Translations under genes and position numbers: made by a program | From: Petunia secreta | Taxonomy: Eukaryota > Streptophyta > Magnoliopsida > Solanales > Solanaceae | DNA: 64,000 bases | NCBI GenBank assembly: GCA_029990175.1 | Contig: JARKIP010000003.1 | Coordinates: 1,550,001 to 1,614,000 of the forward strand | Reading direction: 5' to 3' | Notes under the pieces: generated by a model | What the model was told of the DNA's origin: nothing | Seen by the model: the letters and a program-made list of their open reading frames with translations, nothing else | The model's database searches: none | In this document: positions 54,744-64,000 of the stretch, piece by piece | Numbering within the stretch: position 1 is the stretch's first letter | Layout of the letters: the number at the start of each line of letters is the position of its first letter

Positions 54744-57275
54744 TGAAACGACCTCGGCCAGTCGTTTCGGAAGTTAGGACTCCGATTGGCGTGCCGATAA
54801 TTTTAAAATATTCGTAATGTCTATTAGAACCTGTCTGTAAAATTTGAGCTAAATCAGACCTCGTTTGGTAGGCATCGGAAGAAGGGTTCAGTTTTTATCG
54901 GCGATAAATATTAAAAAGAGATTTTCGAGCTCGGTTTTGCCGAATGAGCTCCGATTCGAAATCCGAAAGTGCCGTTAGGTTCGTATGATTATTTGTGATT
55001 TTTATAAACTTTCGAAAGTGAATTTCGATGTTGTTCAGCTAGTTTCCGTTAAAATGCTGAAAGTTAAATAACTTCACTTCTTTTTATTTAAATTCGCATC
55101 TTGAGTTTCGGGAGTCCAATTTGAGATCCGCCTTCGCGAGTATGCTACATATATTTTGTATAACTTGTATGCAAAAGTTGGGATTACTTCGAATATCGTA
55201 GAGTACTGTTTTAATTTTTACCGTAGCAGCGAATTTTAAAAGTATAAAAAAAAAAGACAAAAAGAGAAAAGGACAAAAAAGAAAGCAAAAGAAAGGGCAA
55301 GGGCGGTGGCTGCATTTCCTTGCAGCAATAAAACAAAACACCATAACAGAAAACAAAAAACGAAACAGAAATGAAAAAGGAAGCAGCAGAGACGAAGCAG
55401 AGGAAAAAATGCCAGAAAATGAGAAAAGAGTCGGGAAAATTGTAGAATTTTTACCCCGAAACATTCAGGCAATGATCTTGATGCATTATTTGAGTTTATT
55501 ACATGTGTTTGAGTATGTTTTAACGGTAAAACTTGGAATATTAGACATCGTTTTAATTAGTTCACTTAATAGTTTAAAGGGTCAAATGGACCCCGATAAT
55601 AAAATAGATTATATATTCGTACTCAGGGAGTTATGGGCAACTTATAAATGTAATTTATTTAGGGTTTGGTTATGTGACCATAAACCCCATACATAGGCCT
55701 GGCCTGCGTATTGCGTATGCGAATAGGGTATCAGGTTTCCACCTGGATTGCCCTAAGGTGTGAGGAATGAAGCCTTTAGCGCAATGTGATATATTTTTCT
55801 GCTTATTGATCAGAGTGGGATCGTTTGGCAATGAATTCAAAGAATAACGCGGTTCTTGGTCGCAATGCTAACTTTTGAGAGAGGTAAGTGTTTATATCCA
55901 TTTCTTTGAAGGCACCTGGCCTCATGGATTTTCTACCACGTGTTCCTTACGTGTGTAGCTGCCGATAGGCATACTCATTACGCCTTAGCTTTGGATTTAC
56001 ATTGTATATTATATGTTATGTCCTATTGTTGGTATAGCAATGAGGATCTGAGCATCGTACCCTGGCTGTAAGTTGGCATTTACTTCCCAGCTGTCGATGA
56101 GAGTCCCGCGCCGGTGAAGGGTTATTATTGCATCACATTGCATTCATATGCATTATATGTCATTCATATGCATTACATTGCATATCATATTGGGTGCAGG
56201 AGTATTCCGCCCCAGGAGCAGGAGGATTCCGCTCCATTGTATCATATTGAGGGTAGGAGGATTCCGCCCCAAGAGCAGGAGTATTCCGCTCTTATGTCAG
56301 CTATTGAGTGCAGGAGTATTCCGCCTCAGCTTTACATTATATCAGGTGCAGGAGTATTCCGCCCCAGGAGAGTGCAGGAGTATTCCGCCTCTGGTTTATA
56401 TTATATCGGGTGCAGGAGTATTCCGCCCCAGGAGCAGGAGTATTCCGCTCCAGTTGGTTATCAGATTGGATTCCCCTCGAATGCAGGAGTATTCCGCTTC
56501 GGGATGGGACTACGGGCACATGTGACCCTTCGCATCATATTTCATTTCATTTCATTTTATCTCACTTCATTTCATTCCATCTCCATTCATACCATTGTGT
56601 ACACTTACGGTACATGACTACTGTTCTGCTTATATGTGCATTGCATATTTGTTGATATGTTTTTGGCACGCATCTTTGGTTGAGTTTATAAGTTTCTTAC
56701 GTCTTTCCGGTTGTTATCTGGCTCTGAATTTTTATAATTTAAATAAAAGGAATTTGGTCTATCTATTTCTTTTCTCCCTGGCTAGCTATCCTATTCTTTG
56801 AGGTGGCTAGTCTGCCCCACTTATTGAGTCCTTTTGACTCACCCTTTTTTTTGTTGTTTGTTTCTTGTCTATCTATTTCGTTTCGGCAGGTTCGCTCCAG
56901 GATTTAGTTCGCCATGTTGTTCAAAAGCGAAGACGACTTCAGCTGTCAGGGTGAGCCAGCTTTTATTCCGGATGGCCACCAGTTTATCGGTTATCATTTC
57001 AGTTGCATTTTTCTCCCTTCAGGAGATATCTGTTTTCTTTGTACTCTTAGATGTCTAGTCTGGATAGCCCTAAACCTAGTATATTGGGTAGTCAGCTGTA
57101 ATTTCATTTGTACAGCTTAGTGGTATCAGTATGTCTGTTCTTTTTCTAAGTCTTGTTTTTATTTATGAATTGGATTATATTTATTTTCCTAATTTAATTG
57201 GTAAGGGTTCGCCCGACGAGTCTAGGGGAGGATGTCGGGTGCCCGCACGGCCTAGCCGGATTCCGGGTCGTGTCA
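54744..57275 (+). repeat. Element I 3' LTR
   Basis: 2532 bp, nearly identical to 48121-50653, with a hairpin array at 56191-56503. Ends GGGTCGTGTCA followed by ATAAT. Confidence 0.93.
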
Positions 57276-57280
57276 ATAAT

Positions 57281-58169
57281 ATAATTTTATTTTTTTTAAA
57301 ATGTTTCCAAAAGAGTGAGTGTTCCATTCTTGGACTAGTTCTATAAAATTTGAAGTTGCATGTAATAAATTTGAATGATTTTGCCATGCATGTTGAACTA
57401 GCTGGGGAAAGGTGGGGTCACTCGTCCATATTCTCTCAAAACCAAAAGCCTTAGTGGCTGGAGAGCTAGCATGAAAACTTAGTAATAGAGGGTAGTGGTC
57501 AGAATGGATACGAGGTAAATGGGTGACAGTGGCCTCATGAAATAAAGTGATCCAATCATAGTTAGCTACTATTCTATCTAGACGTTCCAGAATAGTTGCA
57601 TGTATTTTTCTTTTATCCGTCCAAGTAAATTTACTGCCCGAATAACCTAAATCTAACATGCTACAATAATTTAAGCAATTAACAAATAAATCTTACCGAC
57701 GATTGCTTATAGTTGAGCCCCCATATTTTTCTCCTGCTCTAGTGATATCATTAAAATCACCCCCAATTAACCAGGGGCCATTTCTGTAATTATCAGCTAC
57801 ATCACAAAGCTGCTCCCATAATAATTTACGATATTGAAATTTAGGGCTAGCATAGACTGCAGTAAAAAGAAAAGGAGTAGAGGTAGGATTCACCAGAACC
57901 ATGCAGTGGATGTTTTGGTAAGACACCTCAACATCATAAACATGAACTACATCTTCATTCCACAGTAGGTTCATGCCCCCAGAGTGACCCACAGCTTGTG
58001 ATTCAGCAAAGTTAGTAACTTCATAGTCATCTCTTAAAAAAGCATGATCCATCAAGTAAGTTTCAAGTAAAACAACCACAGTAGGTTTATAATAATTAAG
58101 CATGGAACGAAAGTTCCTTCTAAAGTTTTCAGTCTGACAACAACGACAATTCCAAATAATAAAGTTCAT
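57281..58169 (-). pseudogene. LINE ORF2 N-terminus: AP-type endonuclease
   Basis: ATG at 58169 (element sense): MNFIIWNCRCCQTENFR (usual WNCRG), VVVLLETYLMDHAF (catalytic Glu), FTAVYASPKFQYRK, WLIGGDFNDITRAGEKYGG (Asp, Asn) and PRIHSDHYPLLLSF (Asp-His). This is a near-complete set of endonuclease residues. One stop lies at about 57693. The frame then continues through the post-EN linker to 57281, where element I interrupts it. Confidence 0.9.
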
Positions 58170-58609
58170 AATACGGTTAGATTGTGGTGTTGGAGGATTC
58201 TGAGGGTCCTCTTACATGTTCACATCTTGAGTCATGGAGTTTTGTGGTGTGTTCGTTGGGTTGACCACCACTGTGAATTTCCCTACCTCCGGATTGGTTG
58301 TTTGACGTATGTCTATGAAGCATTTGGTCAGATTTGGTGGACAACTTAGGAGAAGCTTTTTTTCGAAGGGTTCTTTGAGGAGAGAGTATTGTAAGTCCCT
58401 GAGCCACCATATCTGCGTTTGTGTCTCCCTAATTTGTTCCATCACAGCTACTAAGTCTAAGCGAGTTGTTTCCTTCTGGTTCTACTGGACTGGGAGGGTC
58501 ATTTGTCATTGGTGGAGTTGGCGGGGTCACAGGTTCGAGGGGCTATTGGGTGAGTTGGGAGGAGTAGGTGGGGTCATGTCGATTTCTTGGTGAATGCATG
58601 GTATGCCCG

Positions 58610-60783
58610 CTATGAATAGTGGGTAAAATGTAAGGTCGAGCGGGTTTGTCCCCTGAGGGATGGGGGAGATGATGAAAGTGAGTCATGAGGGTCGAAGCAT
58701 TTGCTAGTGCCCAGTGGTATTGGTTGTAAAAGTCCATTGAAGTCCGGATGCCCTCCGTCACAATTTATGCTATGTCGAATGGATTGGTTATCTTGACAAT
58801 CACTTCTTGGTTGTTGATTACCATTGTGAAGATCAGTCCATGATTGCGTAGTCCTAGTTCCAGCCAGGATTGTGGTGGAAGGTTCATGGTGTTTTGAGTG
58901 GTGTAGATGAGAGGTGCTAGGTGTAGGTTCTGCATTGTCGTTGGTATAGGGGAGAGTGGGCGTTGGTGCTGGAGACGAGGTATGGATAGACGACGGAGGT
59001 GTGTCGTTGGGAATTGATTGATATGATGATAGTTCTGCATGGGACGTTAAAGTAGTAGTTGTAATGTTTGTAGTGATATTTTGTGAAGATTGTATAGTGG
59101 AGAATGATGATTGTGTTGAGGTATTTGTAGAAAGTAGAGAGGGTAAATGAGGCGGTTGACGTGAGGGATTTACTGGTGACGTAGTGGATAGTAAAATTTC
59201 TGAAGTAGTAGTGGTGGACTTTGGTTGTGTATGGTCAATTTGGTCTAATGGCTGAAAGTCCATGAGATTTGCTGAAGATATTGGGTCTGCTATAATGAGT
59301 GGGCTAGTAGGGGGACTAGTAGGGATTATTGACCCTTCATTTTGATTGGCCACAGGGGTTGGCAAGTTAGACGTCGCGAGCTTTGTAGTAGTAGTTGTGG
59401 CATTAGGTGAAGGAGAAGTAGAGGTGTTTGATGCCATGTGTACTAGGGGAGTGTTGGAGAGATGGGCCTGTTGTTTCGTGGTTTGGACTTCCAACAAAGT
59501 GGTTTGGTCCATAGTAGTTGGGCTTAATTGATTAAGTGGACTATCTGGGTTTTTTGTAGATGTATCATAAAGAGGGTTATTAGTAATTAACTCTAAATTT
59601 GCTAAAGTACTAAAAACATTAGCCGTAGAAACTATAGCACCAGAGGTAATTAATGTGGAATCATGCTTAGATAGTTTTTTAACATAAATACTAGAAGTGG
59701 GCTGATTTGTATTTAAAAACTTACCCGATCCAGCAGGTGGGGTCCACTTACCTGAGGCTGATGGAGAATGTTTTTCGGTGTCAGTTGCTGAGCCGTTTTT
59801 GGTTGGGGAGATCTGTGGGCCCAAGCGACCTTTTCCACCTTTCTTAGGAAAAACAATAGTTTTCCATTCATTTTGTATATGGTTGGACTCCCCGTGGGGA
59901 CGATTGTTGTGGTCTGCGTTATGTATAATTTTATCAACTGATAGCGGGTGGGATTCATTTGTGACATGAGAACAATTTGCAAGCTTGTGTCCCAACCGAC
60001 CACATAAAGTGCACAACAAATTAAGCCCTTCATAATGAATGACATGTCGATGATGGCCAATAAAAACATGGGTTTTTAGAGGGTGTTCAATAGGTACTTC
60101 AATACATATTCGTGCATATCGACCACGAGTGGTATGTGATGTACGCAAGTATCTATTTTGAGTAATTTTCCAAACTTGGTCCCAATCTTTTGTAATATTT
60201 CATTGTCAGAGAATTCAGTGGGCAACTCAGGTAGGCGTAGCCAGATGGCGGAGTAAGTTAATTTCGTATTGGAAGCTACAAATTTTGGTTCCCACCTTCG
60301 CACAGAGAGGAAGTGGTTTAAGATGAACGAAGGGCCATCGTAAAGAGCGCGCATCATGTTTTCCTCACGTTGAAACTTAATGAGGTAAAATTCATTACCT
60401 AGGTCGATCAGAGGGATGGATTATGTAGGTTTCCAAAGAGAAATTAGTTTTTGTTTTAAATTTTGGTGACCAATCGATCTACCAAAGAGTTTAATGATTA
60501 TAGAAAATTTCCATGGAGTATAGAGGCGGGATTTATCCGAACTAGTCAAGGGAATGAAGGTATCGACTACATCGTCAATGACGATCTCATCTGTAAGATC
60601 CACAGTAGAATGTGTAGTTTGGCAAGTACTAGGGATTGGATGGAGTTGCGAATTTGAGAGAAGAGTACTACGATAACTAGGGTTACTAGGCGAAGTATTG
60701 GTGTTTGAATTAGAGGGATCATCAATGTTCATGGAGCTTATGTCAGGAGGATCAGTAAGCGTTGGAATGGATGAATCGTTCAA
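58610..60783 (-). pseudogene. LINE ORF1: DUF4283-type RNA-binding protein with zinc knuckle
   Basis: ATG at 60783. A Ser/Thr/Pro-rich N-terminus precedes the DUF4283 region (YTPWKFSIIIKLFGRSIGHQ, then FYLIKFQREENMMRALYDGP and WEPKFVASNTKLTYSAIWLR), with a stop at about 60419 and a frameshift at about 60150. The knuckle is LCTLCGRLGHKLANC (about 59990). A long Thr/Ser/Pro-rich low-complexity tail runs to a stop at 58610. The gap to ORF2 is about 440 bp. Confidence 0.85.
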
Positions 60784-60902
60784 GATAGAATCTTATGGAG
60801 TAGTATAGGAGTCGATGTTGAAGGTGGCAATCTGAGAAAGAGAAGTAGAGAGAAGAGGGAGAATTTTCTCACTCTAACCCATTGTCCTTTTTTATGAATG
60901 CT
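60784..60902 (-). other. LINE 5' UTR
   Basis: CT-rich in element sense. The 5' end is set by the 13-bp duplication at 60903-60915. No additional ORF. Confidence 0.7.
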
Positions 60903-60915
60903 AAGTACGTAAGAT
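60903..60915. repeat. LINE target site duplication, right copy
   Basis: AAGTACGTAAGAT, identical to 44695-44707. The unassigned flanking DNA is 44575-44694 on the left and 60916-61059 on the right, with no feature seen in either. Confidence 0.88.
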
Positions 60916-61059
60916 ATATAATCAACCTCAGTTGATCTTTTTAATTAATTTGTTCATTTTACAATGCAGTATAGTAACCAAAGATAACAGTATGAATATA
61001 TAACAACGAGTGAGTAGTACGCTAAATCATTTCTTTACGGTAAATCATTTGCATGAAAA

Positions 61060-64000
61060 CACTACTAAAATATCCGGGTTTTTCGACCACTGGATTTCGA
61101 CCGACTTTCGGTCAAAGAATTTTTTATTTTTTTTAAAAAGGTTTCGACCGAAAATCGAAACTGCAGTTGTCCCCTCCCCCCCCCCCCCCCCTTATTACAC
61201 GGCAGACCCCCTTTCCCCATTTCATCTTCTTCCCCAAAACACACATAAACTCTCTCTACCCCTTCCCCCCCCCCCCAACCTCTATACCCGAAAACCACCA
61301 TAACCCACCCCCAAATTCAAAAATAAAACACATTCTACCCTCCTAAACACTACATATAACAAAAAATTCAAGGTAAATTCTTAGTTTTAGTGTTATTTTA
61401 ATTATTTTCTAAAACTTAAATCCTAACTTTTTAACTCAATTTTTTGTAGTTCTTAAGCATATAACTAGTGGGGAATCATAATTAAGTGTTATTGGAGCAT
61501 AAATCAACCTTGAGGTAAGCTTTTTGTTTTTTTTTTATATAATCCGAATTTAATTTTTTTTTAATTTTTTTTTTTAATTTCGGCCTATAATGTTGCATAG
61601 GTAGTTAGTTAATTATTAGTAAATTTATTTATTGTAGTTATTGTTGATGTCGAAGAACTTGTTTGGTGTTGTTAGGTTTGTGTTGTTTGGGATTGTTGTA
61701 TTTGTTGGGGATTGTTGGAATTGTTTGGTAGTGGTATTTGGAATGTGTTGTTGGCTTTGGTATTGTTGAAAAGATGAACATGTTATGCCTAAAACGAATA
61801 AGTTTTTGTTGGTTTGAATTGCTTTGATAATGGTAATTAATAGGGTGTTAGAAGGAAATATTGTTTGTTTGGGGCATTTCATCAAACAAGTTGCAAGCAT
61901 TAACAAACCCGGCCACATTAATCTTGCTATAGTGATTACAAAAAAGTGGCAAGCTAAGATAAAAAATTTATTGCGTTAGGCATAGCATGACATAAAACTT
62001 TATAATTTAGTAATTAAAAATTCATAATCTTATATTTAAAAAAATCATACATATTGTTTCTCAATCTTGCAATGTTTGTATAGATATGGACATTAATCGA
62101 CGTCGTTTGTAGATGGATAATAGAAATTTTCCCGAGCGGCGGGGGTTGAGGCCTTCGTTTGTAGCGAGTGTTAAGGAATTTCTTGATAATGTCCGCACAA
62201 CAGACGATTATTTCCTAAAGTAATTTGAATGTTTCAACAGGTATGAAGCGTTTTTTAGAAAAAAGAAGGGAATTAAAAAGGTAGGCGAGACATCAGCTGA
62301 TGCGGCTGATGACACTTCTACTTCTCAGGTGCCGCATTCGCTTCTTACAGAAGCCCCTCCAAGATATGATCCAGATTTTTTCAGGCCCCCTGGCCCGTCT
62401 CAGTTGCCTCCTGGTTGGCGGCATGACTTCACTACTTATGACATGACTGAGACACAGGCCGTTCCCACACAGGCGATCCCACACAGTCCCCTTCTAGAGC
62501 TACTCCGTCTAGGTCTACTCAGTCGCCTTCAGACCCATCTAGCTCTTCCGGCCCATCGGTCCAGCAGGAGATCATGTACTATGATCCGAGGTCGCCCTAT
62601 TACATCGGTGAGCCTGGCACATGGGAAGAAGGGCGGTTGATTATTTATCCCGAGGGGGATAACAGGTAAGTATCTTATTTTTTAAGTTCTTATCTATTTA
62701 ATAATTAGTTAACGTTTAATTGTTAGTATTTCTATTAGCTCTTGTGATATTTATGTAGCTTTTGCCCCAACACTGATGCTACTCCGATACTGACGAGATG
62801 CATGAGATCTCAATGGAAAGAATCGTGGCCAACCTGGGGCGCGGTGCCCCCCTTATTTAAAGCAGCGGATAATGCAGGCTTTTGAGGTGATAAATATGCA
62901 TCAGGTTTATTACTAATTTCGGTTTTTCTAATGATTATGTTTAAATAAAATATTTTGATGAATATTCCAGGCTGAGTGTAAGTGGCATCCGGCTCTGGAC
63001 TATAAAGTCCGTTCCAACTTTCCAAAGAAATGCGGTGAGTTATTCAAGAATGCAATGTATATTGCGCGTAAAAAAGGAAAAATGCCCGGCTTCCTCTATG
63101 ATCATCAATGGAAAGATCTGCAGCAATATTGGGAGACTCCCGAATTCTTGAAGAAGAGCGAACAAGGGAAGAAAGCGCGAGCATCAAGTAAGGGTGGATC
63201 GCTCCATACCGGTGGCTCAGTTAGCGCTGCGACGCAGAAGATGCGATTGGTAAAGTAATTTAATTTATATGAATTACTATAATCGTTTATTTTTTATCTA
63301 ACTTGTTCTCTTCTTTAATTTGTAGGAAAAGAAAGAAAATCGGACAATTCCAATCCCTAAAATGCACAAGATCCGACATATCAAGAGTGATAAAAAGGGC
63401 GGAGAAGTCTGGGTCGAAGGTCGAGCCCCGCGCAAAAGAGGCCTGGGTAAGTTATTAAATTCAAACTTTTTCCGTGCCAATCCTTCAACGTTTATACTTC
63501 ATATTTGTACCGTTGATATATTTCTAATTTTCAGGAAAGAGCTACAAAGGCCGTTGAAGAGTGGACCTCGACTCAACAATCTGAATGCGGAAGCAGTACC
63601 CCAGCTCCCCTAACGCTCGAGCAAGAAACCAATTTATGGTTGGAGGTTAATGGAGGGGTGAAGAAGGGGTCCGCATATGGCCTTGCAACACTCTATTCAT
63701 CTGGCAAGCATAAGTCAAACTATTTGGGCACGTGTGCTACTGCTCCTTCAAGCTCTGCTGATCCTGGGGAAATGGCTCAGGTGAAAGAGGAGATCGCAGA
63801 GCTGAAGAGACAAAATGAAGCTATGCGCATAGCAAATGAGACTCATCAAAGACAAATGCAAGAAATGATGCAAAAGCTCCTTAAGCGCAGAAAAAAATCC
63901 AAAGGAAAGCGAACGAGCAGACGTCGACACAGTTCGTCGTCTCAGTATGATGCCGAGTCTAGTTCGGGTTCTAGCCAGTAGTGATAGTTGAACCATAAAC
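61060..64000 (+). mobile_element. Element J: CACTA-type DNA transposon, left end
   Basis: CACTACTAAAATATCCGG is a CACTA terminus. It is followed by a subterminal TTTCGACC/GGTCGAAA-type motif in several copies (about 61080-61160, both orientations), as expected for En/Spm-like ends. C-homopolymers (about 61179, 61266) and a CT-rich leader precede a multi-exon gene on the + strand. The right end and the TSD partner are outside the window. Confidence 0.7.
62113..63981 (+). pseudogene. Transposase_24-like (En/Spm-associated) gene with five exons, damaged
   Basis: Exons inferred from GT-AG borders: 62113-62665, 62759-62887, 62971-63249, 63326-63446 and 63535-63981. Exon 1 starts NFPERRGLRPSFVASVKEFL, meets TAA at 62221 and shifts frame near 62475. 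Exons 2-4 hold the Transposase_24 core: MRSQWKESWPTWGAV, ECKWHPALDYKVRSNFPKKC, LFKNAMYIARKKGKMPGF, SLHTGGSVSAATQKMRL. Exon 4 has a 7-bp near-duplication (GGTCGAA GGTCGAG, about 63410-63424) that shifts frame before the AKEAW end needed to join exon 5. Exon 5 continues ATKAVEEWTSTQQSECGS with a coiled coil and a basic Ser-rich tail. The exact activity of this family is not established. Confidence 0.7.

Larger units (their letters stand above)
48121..57275 (+). mobile_element. Element I: large-LTR Ty3/gypsy derivative (plus orientation)
   Basis: LTRs of 2533 and 2532 bp differ by roughly 1-2% by eye, so this is a young insertion. Perfect ATAAT duplication (48116-48120, 57276-57280). tRNA-Met primer site, decayed gag in sense, integrase fragment in antisense, PPT. 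The 4.1-kb interior has no intact enzyme gene, so mobility would need proteins from elsewhere. Same family as F and E. Confidence 0.93.
44708..60902 (-). mobile_element. Element H: 5'-complete L1-type LINE interrupted by element I
   Basis: Minus-strand non-LTR retrotransposon. The 3' poly-A is at 44708-44721 (T-run). ORF2 carries endonuclease, RT, a zf-RVT segment and RNase H; ORF1 carries DUF4283 and a zinc knuckle; a 5' UTR ends at 60902. A 13-bp duplication flanks it. Subtracting element I and its duplication leaves about 7.0 kb, full length for plant L1, so it is not 5'-truncated. Frameshifts and stops make it inactive. Confidence 0.9.

Noticed and set aside
59346..59531. Plus-strand ORFs across LINE ORF1 (also 58309-58593, 59778-59969)
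   Set aside because: Antisense shadows of the Thr/Ser/Pro-rich ORF1 on the minus strand.

Overview
The window is plant nuclear heterochromatin, almost entirely transposable elements nested in one another. I see no ordinary host gene, rRNA, tRNA or CRISPR array. The element types (Ty1/copia, Sirevirus, Athila-type Ty3/gypsy with a tRNA-Asp primer site, a plant L1-type LINE with a C-terminal RNase H, and a CACTA element with a Transposase_24-type gene) point to a flowering plant, most likely a eudicot. The overall character resembles Solanaceae, but that is an impression and is not proven by the sequence.

Left block (1-44574). An old minus-strand Ty1/copia element (A) spans 1-110 and 40317-44574. 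Its reverse transcriptase is split by an Athila-type element (B, 111-40316) flanked by a perfect 5-bp target duplication CAATG. B has 1.5-kb LTRs, a tRNA-Asp primer site, decayed gag and pol, and an env-position third ORF. Four later insertions lie inside B. They are a hAT-like MITE in gag (G, 2981-3923), a Sirevirus (C, 10274-18765, TSD CTTTT, splitting ORF3), a short Athila-like non-autonomous element (D, 20058-27520, TSD AGCAG/AACAG), and a minus-oriented element with 2.5-kb LTRs (F, 27685-36906, TSD TTTGG). D carries a solo LTR (E, 20574-22792, TSD ATTCT) of F's family inside its 5' LTR.

Right block (44575-64000). A 5'-complete LINE (H, 44708-60902, minus strand, 13-bp TSD) is interrupted in ORF2 by a second full copy of the F family (I, 48121-57275, plus strand, TSD ATAAT). 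The last 2.9 kb begins with a CACTA terminus at 61060, followed by a multi-exon, damaged Transposase_24-like gene that runs to the window end.

Nearly every element gene is broken. The main exception is the 463-codon Sirevirus ORF3, which is intact. The most notable structures are not coding. The F/I/E LTRs contain arrays of about 8-10 small hairpins with conserved cores and compensatory stem changes. A covarying hairpin also sits just upstream of the polypurine tract in three element families (B, D, F/I). In both full copies of the F/I family an integrase fragment lies antisense to the LTRs and gag, next to a motif resembling an LTR end plus primer site.
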